Origin: SXRF01 sp039808985
Lineage (GTDB): Bacteria; Pseudomonadota; Alphaproteobacteria; Rickettsiales; SXRF01
Assembly: GCA_039808985.1 (NCBI GenBank)
Contig: JBDHUC010000008.1
Coordinates: 4,944 to 68,943, forward strand
Direction of reading: 5' to 3'
DNA: 64,000 nucleotides
The position numbers were made by a program, and so were the translations under genes. The notes under the pieces were generated by a model that was given only the letters and a program-made list of their open reading frames with translations, did not search any database and was not told the origin of the DNA. Shown piece by piece: positions 45,150 to 53,915 of the stretch (its first letter is position 1; the number at the start of each line of letters is the position of its first letter).

Positions 45150-46964
45150 TCATGCCGCCTGAAGGCTGCTTAAGAATTTACTGATTTCCTTGTTCAGGTT
45201 ATTTGCCTGCATACTGAGCAGTTTTGACGATTCCAAAACATCTTTGGTGGCATGCTCGGCATTATTGGTTGCCGATTTAACATCACCGATATTATTGGAT
45301 ATTGAGCTCACGCCATTTGAAGCAACCACCATGTTTTTGGATATTTCGTTGGTTACGGCGCTTTGCTCTTCAACTGCGGCTGCAATAGTTGCCGAGTACT
45401 CATTTACATTATTAACCACATGTTTAATAGAGCTGATAATGCTGACCATTTCCTTGGCTATGCCCTGCACATTGCCAATCTGCCTTGCTATATCATCAGT
45501 TGCTTTTGAGGTTTGGGTAGCCAGGTTTTTAACTTCAGAGGCAACCACCGCAAAGCCTTTCCCGGCTTCACCTGCACGCGCCGATTCAATAGTGGCATTA
45601 AGCGCCAGCAGATTGATCTGCGAGGCTATGTTGCCGATAAAATCGCTCACATTGCCAATCTCGGTAGCAGCGCTGGCAAGATTGTCGGCGAATTGCTCGC
45701 CTTTCATTACTTCCTGCATTGCTTCGCCTGCGCCGCTGGATGACTTACTAACCTGCATTGCGATTTCCTTAATGGAAGCGGATAACTCCTCGGCTGCGGA
45801 AGCAACTGTCTGTACGTTAGAAGATGTTTCCATAGCAATAGATGCAACATCGGAAGCTTTCATATCGGCATCACCTACAGTTTTAGCCATGCCTACAGAA
45901 GTATTCTGCAATTCCTGGGCGGCCCCCGAAACGGCTTCAACAGCAATAGCGGCAACTTTTTCGAACCCGCGGATAGCCTGGTCCATTTTCTCGGCGCGTC
46001 TTTGCTTTATCGCCTGCTCCATCTGTTCATTCTGGGATAGAGCATCACCTTTACGTTTGTTTTCAACAAACACCATCATCGAGCTGGCCATTTCGCCAAT
46101 TTCGGTTTTAGACACAGGAGGAAGGACAATATCGGTATTGCCAACTGCCAGTTCTGACATAGCTTTTATAATGCTGCGTATAGGCATTATCAGCGACCTT
46201 ATGCTTACAATGGTAAATAATACGGAAACTATAGTTGCTATTGCCACTACAATAGCCAATATGCTCATATTATTCTGGGCGCTTGATATTGATGCTTCCA
46301 CATCATTTTGTATCTTTACCGCATAATCGGAATTAGCCTGCGTAGCAGCAACGGCCTTCTCTTTAAAAAGCTTTGCTTCTTCTTCCTGTTTCTTAAGCAT
46401 TGCTTCCAGGATAGAGCCTACTTCCAGCGAGGCCTTCCTGGCATCAGACAACAGAGCATTACCCTTAACGCGGTTACCATCAACAAAAGCATCCACGGCT
46501 TTAAGGGAAATGGTTTGAAAGTTGGATGCCTGTTCTTCTATTTTCTTTGCTTCTTCGGGCGCGAACTCCGAAACCTTTTTTAAGGCGGTCAGTAATTCTG
46601 CTTTTTCAGCATCAGCATTTTTTTCTGATTCATTTAACCAACTGGCTGAAAGATCTGTAATCCAATAACGCAGCATATTAAAATGGCGCAAAACAGAACG
46701 TGTAGCAGTTAACCTGTCATTTGCTGCCTGCTGCTTATCAAGCGTGTCTTTAACTTCATCGCCTTTATTTTTAACTTCCGTGATATTTTTCTGGGTTCCG
46801 GTCAATACATCATAAACCTTATAGGTTATAAAAGAGCTGTATAAGTTAGTCGCAAGTAGGGCCAACAACAGGAACCCTGCAAGCATAAGTAATTTTGCGC
46901 GAATAGTAAAATTATCCAGAAAGCTTCCTGCTTTAACTGACTCTTGTGAGTTTTCGATACCCAT
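45150..46964 (-). CDS. Methyl-accepting chemotaxis protein
   Basis: A 604-residue transmembrane chemoreceptor. TM1 is at about 29-50. A periplasmic helical sensor of about 180 residues with coiled-coil character follows, then TM2 at about 232-256 and a HAMP domain (SLIMPIRSIIKAMSELAVG). The signalling hairpin has the tip sequence INLLALNATIESARAGE near 460. AAGGAG ribosome-binding site. The ligand is not predictable. It has no PAS domain, unlike the receptor at 10.5-12.6 kb, and the C-terminal pentapeptide for CheR/CheB tethering is absent. Confidence 0.95.
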   Translation of the reverse strand: MGIENSQESVKAGSFLDNFTIRAKLLMLAGFLLLALLATNLYSSFITYKVYDVLTGTQKNITEVKNKGDEVKDTLDKQQAANDRLTATRSVLRHFNMLRYWITDLSASWLNESEKNADAEKAELLTALKKVSEFAPEEAKKIEEQASNFQTISLKAVDAFVDGNRVKGNALLSDARKASLEVGSILEAMLKKQEEEAKLFKEKAVAATQANSDYAVKIQNDVEASISSAQNNMSILAIVVAIATIVSVLFTIVSIRSLIMPIRSIIKAMSELAVGNTDIVLPPVSKTEIGEMASSMMVFVENKRKGDALSQNEQMEQAIKQRRAEKMDQAIRGFEKVAAIAVEAVSGAAQELQNTSVGMAKTVGDADMKASDVASIAMETSSNVQTVASAAEELSASIKEIAMQVSKSSSGAGEAMQEVMKGEQFADNLASAATEIGNVSDFIGNIASQINLLALNATIESARAGEAGKGFAVVASEVKNLATQTSKATDDIARQIGNVQGIAKEMVSIISSIKHVVNNVNEYSATIAAAVEEQSAVTNEISKNMVVASNGVSSISNNIGDVKSATNNAEHATKDVLESSKLLSMQANNLNKEISKFLSSLQAA

Positions 46965-47047
46965 ACATGGACTCCTTATATTAATTATGTTTTATAACAG
47001 AAATGGATAGATACCCAAGATTACCCTATAACTTATCCCTCAATACT

Positions 47048-47075
47048 AATGTGCCAGCCCTGAGGCTGGCACATT
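47048..47075. terminator. Hairpin terminator downstream of the DUF3365 gene
   Basis: A perfect 12-bp stem, AATGTGCCAGCC (47048-47059) with GGCTGGCACATT (47064-47075) and a CTGA tetraloop, lies 12 bp past the DUF3365 stop. The following bases are not a clean T-run on the minus strand, so termination may be partial. Its sequence is also compatible with transcript stabilisation. Confidence 0.7.
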
Positions 47076-47086
47076 ATCTTTAGTTT

Positions 47087-47806
47087 TTATTTAAAGATTG
47101 TAACACTGACAGCACCGCCCAGATCATCCAGGTTGGCACCTTCTTTTTTACCTCCGGAAATATCCGTTTCACCCTTTGGCCCACCATGGCAGCTCAGGCA
47201 TGATTGCTTGTAATATTCAGGCTGGATAAAACGGAAAGCGCTTTTTCCATCAACAGTCGATGTTTCTGAAAAAGCCTTGCCTTTTTCGTAACCGGCTTTT
47301 TTGAAGGTTTCTTCGATTGCCTTGTTTTCCCACTCGTCAGGACGGTTCTTGCGGTTACGCACCAGCTCTTTAGGAGCAGTAAGTTTAATAACCGCCTTAC
47401 CGGCTAATTTTTCAGATGCCTTGGTTGCGACCTGGCCAGCAAAAACCGCAGGAAGGAAGCCTTTAAAGCCTTTTCCCTTTTCATTAATAACTGGCTGCGC
47501 ATCTTTCATAACATCAGCAATAGCTTCAAGGATGGCTTTCTGATAAGGGTCGGTTTCAACAACATCCTTACCCATTTTTTCCTTATATTTTTCCTTGGCC
47601 TTAGCAATTACAATATCGCCGGTTAATCCCTTGTCGCCAAGATCAGCATTGTTAATCTTGTCCTGATTATCAGAGATAACCCCACGACCGGCAGAGAACA
47701 GAGCCGCCATTTCCTTAGCAGTATCTTCTTCACTGGCATAGGCCGCTGAAGCACCAAACAATCCACTCATAAATATTGCGGCAGTATATAAATATATTTT
47801 CTTCAT
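47087..47806 (-). CDS. Periplasmic DUF3365 c-type heme protein
   Basis: A 239-residue secreted protein (signal peptide cleaved near AYA-SEE, residue 24) with the Tll0287-like/DUF3365 domain and a single c-type heme site CLSCH at 203-207 (QSCLSCHGGPKGE). This domain also occurs as the sensor part of kinases and chemoreceptors, where it binds heme. Here it is free-standing. It lies 30 bp after the porin gene and upstream of a chemoreceptor on the same strand, but a strong hairpin separates it from the latter. A redox or ligand-sensing role in the periplasm is inference. Confidence 0.82.
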   Translation of the reverse strand: MKKIYLYTAAIFMSGLFGASAAYASEEDTAKEMAALFSAGRGVISDNQDKINNADLGDKGLTGDIVIAKAKEKYKEKMGKDVVETDPYQKAILEAIADVMKDAQPVINEKGKGFKGFLPAVFAGQVATKASEKLAGKAVIKLTAPKELVRNRKNRPDEWENKAIEETFKKAGYEKGKAFSETSTVDGKSAFRFIQPEYYKQSCLSCHGGPKGETDISGGKKEGANLDDLGGAVSVTIFK

Positions 47807-47836
47807 ACTTGCTCCTTTGTTTTGTTAAACCGTATA

Positions 47837-49237
47837 TTAATATTTTATTTGCACAGTTGCCATAACTTTGGTTGTATCCGTGAAAAGCTTATCAGCGTTA
47901 TAATCAGCGAATTTCAGGCCAAGAGTGTAATGATTATAGAATGTCTGCTGAATCTGGGCATCCCATTCAGTGCCATAATGAACGCTGGTATGGTTTGATT
48001 CATAATCATGATAAGCAACCATTATGTCGGTTCCTTTTACCAGAGGATCGCCAAATGGCACTTTATAGCCAAGGGACACATAGCGGTCTTCGAGGCCGTT
48101 TGCAGGGGTTGTGGTGAATTTATCAGCCCAACCATTGAAAGCATGCAATGTTGCAAGCGGGGTCTGGAACGCGTGAGTTGCGATACCATCGCCTTCCAAT
48201 ACTTCGTAGCCGCCTTTTGCGGTAAAGCCATTCCAGGTTAAGCCCGGCTCAGCCAAATAGTAATTGGCGCTGTAATTGGCAGTATTATCGCCATAATCAG
48301 ACTGGTTCGCAATTTCAGCAGCGTATATAAGACCGAAATCACTTGGCAGGCCTAATTTACCGGTCAAGCGTGCGCCATACGTCATGGAAGATAATGAGCG
48401 CGCATCATCGAAAGCCAGCATATAATCATATGCGGTTATCTTAAGGGCGGGATCAAATTCATATGACGCATTGATCAAATGTGAATCGCTATCATATGCG
48501 CCGTTGGTTGCATAAGGCCCGGTTATGCGGTTAACTTTATTGACATATGCATAATAAATGCTCGCATGGTCTATGAACTGGGTTGAAATGCTGGCCGCAT
48601 CGAGCGTCTGGTCATTCTGGCGCCAGTCGCTTGAGCCTATGAAACGCTGGTTGTCAAGATTCACAACCTGGCGCCCAATTGTAATATTGGTTTTTGGTAA
48701 GCCCTGATAGCTGATATATAACTGGTTCAGGTCAGTATCCTCAGGATCGGTAACGCCTGGGAACTGGGTTTTGCCGTTGGTGCTGCTGTTATAATGATCA
48801 ACACCGAGCGCAACAACATTCTCGCCTTCCACAGCAACCTGGAATCCCTGCCACAATCCTGTTTTGTAACCAATTTTAGTGCGCAGCGTGGATGCATATG
48901 CATTCTCAGCGAACCCATCCTGATCAACCATTTCATAACGGTAACGGGCATTGATCCACGGGGTGCCATGCAAAATGGCATAGCCGAGGCTTCCCGGTTT
49001 CACATCAGGAAAATTATCAGTGCTGAATTTATCGAGGCCTTCTGCAAGTTCAGATTTAGGCTCAGCAGGTTTAACCGCCGGAGCTGCGGCTATTGCGGCA
49101 GAATCTGCGGCAACAGGGGTGGCCTGCTTTTTGGCTTTTTTTGTCGCTGCCTCTGCGTCACTTGCAAAGAGGCCTGCCATGGCAGGGATCATTACCAGTG
49201 CACTGGTTGCAAAAAGAATTTGCTTTTTAGATTTCAT
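47837..49237 (-). CDS. Outer-membrane beta-barrel porin (alginate-export-like)
   Basis: A 466-residue protein with a signal peptide ending near ADAEA (about residue 30), an Ala/Pro/Lys-rich spacer to about 65, and then a beta-barrel of alternating amphipathic strands. It ends in the aromatic C-terminal signature VQIKY expected for BAM substrates. The wording PWINARYRYEMVDQDGFAENAYASTLRTKIGY and NITIGRQVVNLDNQRFIGSSDWRQNDQTLD resembles alginate-export/OprD-like porins. Substrate unknown. It probably forms an operon with the c-heme protein downstream. Confidence 0.82.
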   Translation of the reverse strand: MKSKKQILFATSALVMIPAMAGLFASDAEAATKKAKKQATPVAADSAAIAAAPAVKPAEPKSELAEGLDKFSTDNFPDVKPGSLGYAILHGTPWINARYRYEMVDQDGFAENAYASTLRTKIGYKTGLWQGFQVAVEGENVVALGVDHYNSSTNGKTQFPGVTDPEDTDLNQLYISYQGLPKTNITIGRQVVNLDNQRFIGSSDWRQNDQTLDAASISTQFIDHASIYYAYVNKVNRITGPYATNGAYDSDSHLINASYEFDPALKITAYDYMLAFDDARSLSSMTYGARLTGKLGLPSDFGLIYAAEIANQSDYGDNTANYSANYYLAEPGLTWNGFTAKGGYEVLEGDGIATHAFQTPLATLHAFNGWADKFTTTPANGLEDRYVSLGYKVPFGDPLVKGTDIMVAYHDYESNHTSVHYGTEWDAQIQQTFYNHYTLGLKFADYNADKLFTDTTKVMATVQIKY

Positions 49238-49570
49238 ATTACTCTCCGTGTAAGTGTTATGTTGTAAAGTTTTAGTTTCTAAAAATTGAAAATATGCAAT
49301 TTCATTATTTGGTATATCTTATCTTCCTACATTTACCAGATTAATATTAGTTAAATTTTGTAGCCTGTTCAGCCATTAAGTGCTTTAAAAATTTCGCTGT
49401 GCTGTATGCAAAAAAATCAAAAAACACCGGGTATACATTCGCAGGATTCTGTCCCAAAATCGGCCAATAAAAATAAAAAAAATTTATGATAAAAAAGTCA
49501 CAGTTTTAAAAAAAGTGATATTGGAAAAATAACCGAGCAATTAGATAAGATTATTTTCGCCACGAAAAAA
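49238..49570. other. AT-rich region upstream of the porin gene
   Basis: It contains no reading frame worth calling. It should hold the porin promoter and the 3' end of the rlmN transcript. A-rich runs such as those at 49467-49482 and 49503-49514 are prominent, but no convincing hairpin was seen. Confidence 0.5.
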
Positions 49571-50650
49571 TTACAGGATAACTTTCTGGCCTTTTTTGCG
49601 TTCGCTATCCGATTTCAACTGGCCGCAAGCAGCAAAGATATCCTGCCCTCGGGTAGCGCGTACAGGTGAGGAAAACCCTGCATTATTGACTATTTCCGCG
49701 AATGCGCGAATGCGTTTTTTAGAAGAACATTCGTAAGGCGCGCCGGGCCATGGGTTAAACGGTATCAGATTTACTTTGGCGTGAATTCCCTCCAGTAATT
49801 TTACCAATTCACGCGCATCCCCGTCGCTATCATTCACACCCTTCAGCATCACATATTCAAAGGTTATGCGACGTGCATTATTTGCTGCCGGATATTCGCG
49901 GCAGGCTTTAAGTAATTTTGCTATCGGATATTTTTTATTTATGGGGACTATTTCATCACGCAATTCATCGTGCACGGCATGCAGCGATATTGCAAGGTTA
50001 ACTCCCAATTCTTTACCGCAACGCTCTATCATTGGAACAACCCCGGAGGTCGAAAGCGTTATGCGCCGTTTGGAAATAGCGATACCCTCGCCATCCATTA
50101 TAACCTGCAATGCCTTTGCCACATTATCATAATTATATAGAGGCTCACCCATGCCCATCATTACTATATTGGTAAACAGGCAATCTTCGCGCCGCCTGTT
50201 CCATTCTTCAAGCCCATCACGCGCAATCAGCACCTGTCCGATAATATCGGCAGTGGTTAAATTACGCACCAGAGGCATAGTGCCGGTATGACAGAAAGTG
50301 CAGGTAAGGGTGCAGCCAACCTGGGAGGAAACACACAATGCGCCACGGTCAGCTTCGGGAATGAATACTGTTTCAATTTTATTAGCGTCCGGCATTTCCA
50401 GAAGCCACTTGCGCGTTCCATCAACCGAGGTTAAGGCACGCGATATTTTCGGGCGGGTAAGCGTAAAATGCTCCGCAAGCAGGCCATGCTGGTTTTTGGC
50501 GATGCTTGTCATCTGCTTAAAATCAGTGACGCCTTTTACATAGATCCAATGCCATATCTGCTTGGCTCGGAAGGCTTCAAAACCTACTTCCTTAAGTTTT
50601 GCCGTCAGCTCATCACGCGATAATCCTATAATCTCTGTTTTTTCTTTCAC
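49571..50650 (-). CDS. rlmN: Dual-specificity 23S rRNA/tRNA A2503/A37 methyltransferase
   Basis: Radical-SAM enzyme methylating C2 of A2503 in 23S rRNA and A37 in some tRNAs; 359 residues. The [4Fe-4S] cysteines are Cys113, Cys117 and Cys120 (GCTLTCTFCHTGT), and the second reactive cysteine is in FAACGQL near 345. The GEPLYNY and LAISLHA motifs are present. I use the GTG start at 50650, supported by an AAGGCC ribosome-binding site. It lies 28 bp after the ParE toxin gene on the same strand, though probably not functionally linked. Confidence 0.95.
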   Translation of the reverse strand: MKEKTEIIGLSRDELTAKLKEVGFEAFRAKQIWHWIYVKGVTDFKQMTSIAKNQHGLLAEHFTLTRPKISRALTSVDGTRKWLLEMPDANKIETVFIPEADRGALCVSSQVGCTLTCTFCHTGTMPLVRNLTTADIIGQVLIARDGLEEWNRRREDCLFTNIVMMGMGEPLYNYDNVAKALQVIMDGEGIAISKRRITLSTSGVVPMIERCGKELGVNLAISLHAVHDELRDEIVPINKKYPIAKLLKACREYPAANNARRITFEYVMLKGVNDSDGDARELVKLLEGIHAKVNLIPFNPWPGAPYECSSKKRIRAFAEIVNNAGFSSPVRATRGQDIFAACGQLKSDSERKKGQKVIL

Positions 50651-50678
50651 TTGCAGGCCTTAATATTATTTATAAACA

Positions 50679-50969
50679 CTATAAATGCTTCCCGGCATCC
50701 ATGCTTTGATGAAGTATGCGTATAATGCGTACACCATTACTCTTAGGTATATAAAATACTATATGTGAATTATATTCCAAGCATCGCCATGCCTGATTAA
50801 TTTCACCTACGCTACGTCCAATCATAGGATTCCCAGCAATACTCTGAAATAAATCATGCAAACCAAAAAAATACTTTCTGGCTTGCTCCAAGCCAAATTT
50901 AAGAATTGTATATTCATAAATTCCGGCAATATCAGCTTCAGCTTTTTTTGTCAGGCTATAAGATACCAT
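50679..50969 (-). CDS. parE: ParE/RelE-family toxin
   Basis: A 96-residue type II toxin of the RelE/ParE fold: SLTKKAEADIAGIYEYTILKFG, then GNPMIGRSVGEINQAWRCLEYNSHIVFYI, and RIIRILHQSMD near the C-terminus. ParE proteins poison DNA gyrase; whether this one does is not proven by sequence. It overlaps the ParD antitoxin gene by 14 bp, the usual antitoxin-first arrangement. Confidence 0.92.
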   Translation of the reverse strand: MVSYSLTKKAEADIAGIYEYTILKFGLEQARKYFFGLHDLFQSIAGNPMIGRSVGEINQAWRCLEYNSHIVFYIPKSNGVRIIRILHQSMDAGKHL

Positions 50970-51219
50970 TTGTTTTTAGCCTATTCTCAACTGCGGCCAT
51001 AATTTGCGGCACACTTAGATCGCTTTCACCACTTGCTTCCCCTTCATCAATTGCAGTGCGCAGTGCGGCAAGCTTTATCTCGTATTGCTGCTCTTCACGC
51101 TCTAAAATGCGCAGTGCCGAGCGCACCACTTCGCTTGCATTTTCGTAGCGCCCACTCTCTACCCGCGCTAATACAAAACGGTCAAGTTCTTCGGTCAGGT
51201 TTACATTACGTGTTGGCAT
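50956..51219 (-). CDS. parD: ParD-type antitoxin
   Basis: An 87-residue antitoxin. The N-terminal ribbon-helix-helix DNA-binding domain (RNVNLTEELDRFVLARVESGRYENASEVVRSALR) is followed by a flexible C-terminal toxin-neutralising tail. I start at the ATG at 51219, which is preceded by AAGGAGAT; the frame runs open to 51312 without family sequence. It should bind its own promoter, with ParE as co-repressor. Confidence 0.93.
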   Translation of the reverse strand: MPTRNVNLTEELDRFVLARVESGRYENASEVVRSALRILEREEQQYEIKLAALRTAIDEGEASGESDLSVPQIMAAVENRLKTNGIL

Positions 51220-51289
51220 ATAATCTCCTTTTACATATATCATTATAGCAATATTGGCAATCTTTGCCAATACAATTTGATAACTATAA

Positions 51290-51868
51290 TTACAACTTAT
51301 AGCCACCTTCAAAGGCTTTGATCATCTCCATATCGAAGCTATCGCGGAGTTTTTTACGCAGGCGGTATATATGTGTTTCCAGCGTGTGCGTATCCAGCGT
51401 AGAATCAATACCCCACACCTCCTTAAGAAGCGCCTCGCGGGTAACGCCGCTATCGCCAGCCTGAGCTATCATATGCAGAAGCTGCGTTTCCTTATCGGTC
51501 AAAACCACTTCGCCAGCGCTTATTTTATGGCTAACTATTTTATTTTGTAATGAAAGCTGCAAATCAGGACCGATATATACTAAATCGCTATTTGCCGATG
51601 CGCCCAGGGCAAAGCACTGCTCTATTTCGTTTAGCAACCTATTGATGTGTATTGGCAAAGTTATAACAATCAACGGGATATTTTTTGCGTCATATTCCTT
51701 ATCGCTTATAATTAAGCTGGCGCCGGAAGCCTGAATATTATCCTGAATATTATCCTGTGGCGAAATCGCCAGGCAGCCAAAGCCCAACTCTCGCGTGACA
51801 AGAGCGCAAAACGGCTCTATAAAGTCGCGGTTATCGCTAAGTATATATATAGTCTGCTGTTTATCCAT
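51290..51868 (-). CDS. Winged-helix response-regulator-like protein with contracted receiver
   Basis: A 192-residue protein with an OmpR-type winged helix in the C-terminal 90 residues (LTDKETQLLHMIAQ, TREALLKEVWGID, DTHTLETHIYRLRKKL, ending GGYKL). The N-terminal part looks like a receiver (YILSDNRDF, LIISDKEYD, LIVITLPIH) but is only about 90 residues, with too little between the beta-3 and beta-5 strands and no conserved lysine, so phosphorylation is doubtful. A 12-bp tandem duplication inside it encodes DNIQ twice. No partner kinase is adjacent. It diverges from ribA with a 14-bp gap. Confidence 0.8.
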   Translation of the reverse strand: MDKQQTIYILSDNRDFIEPFCALVTRELGFGCLAISPQDNIQDNIQASGASLIISDKEYDAKNIPLIVITLPIHINRLLNEIEQCFALGASANSDLVYIGPDLQLSLQNKIVSHKISAGEVVLTDKETQLLHMIAQAGDSGVTREALLKEVWGIDSTLDTHTLETHIYRLRKKLRDSFDMEMIKAFEGGYKL

Positions 51869-51882
51869 AATAAGAAATATAA

Positions 51883-52800
51883 ATGATTGCTAAAAACAAA
51901 GATAGTAAAGATGGCAATAATAAGGTTGCTGCCCTGCAAAAAGCGATCTCCCTGCTTCGTGGCCAGAATGGAATTATCATAAAGCAGGGAAATGGAAAAA
52001 ATATAGCCATATATCCTGCTGAATTCCTGAGTAAAAATCAGGAAATCTACAAGCTCAGCAAATCCCCTGTCCTCATAAGCCTTGCCAAAAGGGCCGGGCT
52101 GCTGCCTGCGCTTGCGCTGATTCCTGCAGGTGAAATAACAAAGGATTGGCCGGTTTTTACAGAAAAAGAACTGGAAAACGGCCTGGAAAAATCGGGAGGG
52201 GAAATATTTGAAACTGCGCGCGCAAAACTGCCGCTGGAAGACGCTGAGGATTCAACGATAATAAGCTTTCGTGCGCAGGGGAGCGATGAAACACATCTTG
52301 CGCTTATCATCGGCAAGCCACAAAAAAATGCTGTTGCCCTGGTACGCGTGCATTCTTCCTGTGTAACCGGCGACCTGCTTGGCAGCCTGCGCTGTGATTG
52401 CGGAAGCCAGCTTAAGCTTGCCCTTGATGCCATAAAAAAATCCGGTTACGGGGTTTTGCTGTATATGAACCAGGAAGGGCGCGGGATCGGCATAAACAAC
52501 AAGCTTCGCGCCTATAAATTACAAGAAGAAGGCATAGATACTTTTGCTGCCAACCATGCGCTGGGATTTCTGGATGACGAGAGGGATTTTACTGCCGCAG
52601 GCTCAATACTCAAATATTTAGGCATCAGCCGGATAAAGCTTCTTTCAAATAATCCGCGCAAGGTTTCTGAGCTAAAAAAACATGGGATCAATATTGTAAA
52701 ACGCCTGCCGTTGGTTGCGAAGCCAGGCAGGTATAACCGCGCCTACATAGAAGCGAAAGTAAAAAAGGCGGGGCATTTAATGAAAAAAGATAAGGCCTGA
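51883..52800 (+). CDS. ribA: GTP cyclohydrolase II
   Basis: First step of riboflavin synthesis (GTP to the diaminopyrimidine). It has 305 residues. The C-terminal 190 form the RibA domain with zinc ligands in SSCVTGDLLGSLRCDCG, the MNQEGRGIG loop and the LLSNNPRKV segment. The N-terminal 110 residues look like a decayed remnant of the RibB (DHBP synthase) domain, a situation I recall from other alphaproteobacterial RibA proteins. A separate ribB must therefore supply the four-carbon unit. Confidence 0.92.
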   Translation: MIAKNKDSKDGNNKVAALQKAISLLRGQNGIIIKQGNGKNIAIYPAEFLSKNQEIYKLSKSPVLISLAKRAGLLPALALIPAGEITKDWPVFTEKELENGLEKSGGEIFETARAKLPLEDAEDSTIISFRAQGSDETHLALIIGKPQKNAVALVRVHSSCVTGDLLGSLRCDCGSQLKLALDAIKKSGYGVLLYMNQEGRGIGINNKLRAYKLQEEGIDTFAANHALGFLDDERDFTAAGSILKYLGISRIKLLSNNPRKVSELKKHGINIVKRLPLVAKPGRYNRAYIEAKVKKAGHLMKKDKA

Positions 52801-52812
52801 AATAAGGCCTGA

Positions 52813-53835
52813 TTATCGTTTATCAAGGATATTCAGCAGGTCTTTGGAAGTTTCCTGGCTCTTTGCCTTATTGGCTATTTCCCAGGCGCAACTGTCCCTT
52901 TTCCAGGTTCCAACATTTGCATCAAGATTCACTTCCTTCCATTTCTGGTGACCACTTTCCCTGAGCGCCTGAATATCGCCACGTATCAAATCTGCGAATT
53001 TTGCGATTTGTTCACAGCGCTTTGCATTTTCGGGCTGGGAGAAATCACGGCTTATCAGAATTGCCTGCACAGAAATGGTAGGGATTGCCTCTTTCACAAA
53101 ACTATAATCATTAGGGGTTATCTCAGCAGGCTTATATTCTTCCAGCATTTTAGGGCCGTTCATCGGCAGGAAATGAACCTTATCAAGCATTGCCGCATAT
53201 TTCTGGTTTTCCGGCAGGCTCAGATCTTCGAGGTTCTTAAATAGCCTTACAGGCTTTCCGCCAACAAAAATAACCGCATCTATATCGCCTTTAAGCACTT
53301 CTACAACACCTTGTGCCGAGGGTATCTTCAGGCTTTCCGCAGGGGTTATGTTCATAATCGAAAACAGGTTGATAGCGGTAAGCATATTGCCGCTTCCTTC
53401 TTCGCCAATTGCAACTTTCTTGCCTTGCAGATCCTTGAAGTCATTAATTTCCTTACGCGCCAGAACGTGGATTTCCTCATTATAAAAAGGAAAAACCATG
53501 CGCAGGTTATTTGCCATTTTAATTGAATCAGGATTTTTAGAGCGCCCAAGAAAACCCAGCACATCAGACTGTACAATGCCAAGGGTTACGTTAGGATCAC
53601 TATTTATTATCTTGATATTATCAATTGAGCCTTCGGAAGGTTTAACAGCCACTTCGATGCCAGCCCTCTTTGCAGATTCATATAAATCACGGCCAAAAAT
53701 ATAATAAGTTCCGGTTTTAAGGCCAGTTACAATATTTATAGGGGCTACAGCCTGGCGCGCATAGGCAAAAACAGATGTTACCGATATAATGGTGAATAAT
53801 AATACAGGTAAATATCTGCGTAAATTTAATAACAT
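52813..53835 (-). CDS. TAXI-family TRAP transporter solute-binding protein
   Basis: A 340-residue periplasmic binding protein with a signal peptide (residues 1-26) and the TAXI-TRAP family pattern: INIVTGLKTGTYYIFGRDLY, SEGSIDNIKIINSDPNVTLGIVQSD, and KVAIGEEGSGNMLTAINL. TAXI proteins normally deliver organic acids (for example glutamate or 2-oxoglutarate) to a fused DctQM permease, but no permease gene is adjacent. It may act with a distant permease or as a sensor. The end is convergent with ribA, with a 12-bp gap. Confidence 0.9.
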   Translation of the reverse strand: MLLNLRRYLPVLLFTIISVTSVFAYARQAVAPINIVTGLKTGTYYIFGRDLYESAKRAGIEVAVKPSEGSIDNIKIINSDPNVTLGIVQSDVLGFLGRSKNPDSIKMANNLRMVFPFYNEEIHVLARKEINDFKDLQGKKVAIGEEGSGNMLTAINLFSIMNITPAESLKIPSAQGVVEVLKGDIDAVIFVGGKPVRLFKNLEDLSLPENQKYAAMLDKVHFLPMNGPKMLEEYKPAEITPNDYSFVKEAIPTISVQAILISRDFSQPENAKRCEQIAKFADLIRGDIQALRESGHQKWKEVNLDANVGTWKRDSCAWEIANKAKSQETSKDLLNILDKR

Positions 53836-53915
53836 AAAGACTCTTCACATCCAGTTAGTTTCAGGCTTTACTAGCACAAAAAGTTAACGAGTGTCAAATA
53901 AATTTTTAATTTGTA

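Noticed and set aside
45190..46326. A 378-codon open frame antisense to the second chemoreceptor
   Set aside because: The translation is the low-complexity S/A/I/T-rich pattern produced opposite a receptor signalling domain; the sense strand has an unmistakable MCP. The same applies to the long antisense frames at 10483-11343 (first chemoreceptor), 30304-31128 (typA) and 37210-38304 (virB6).
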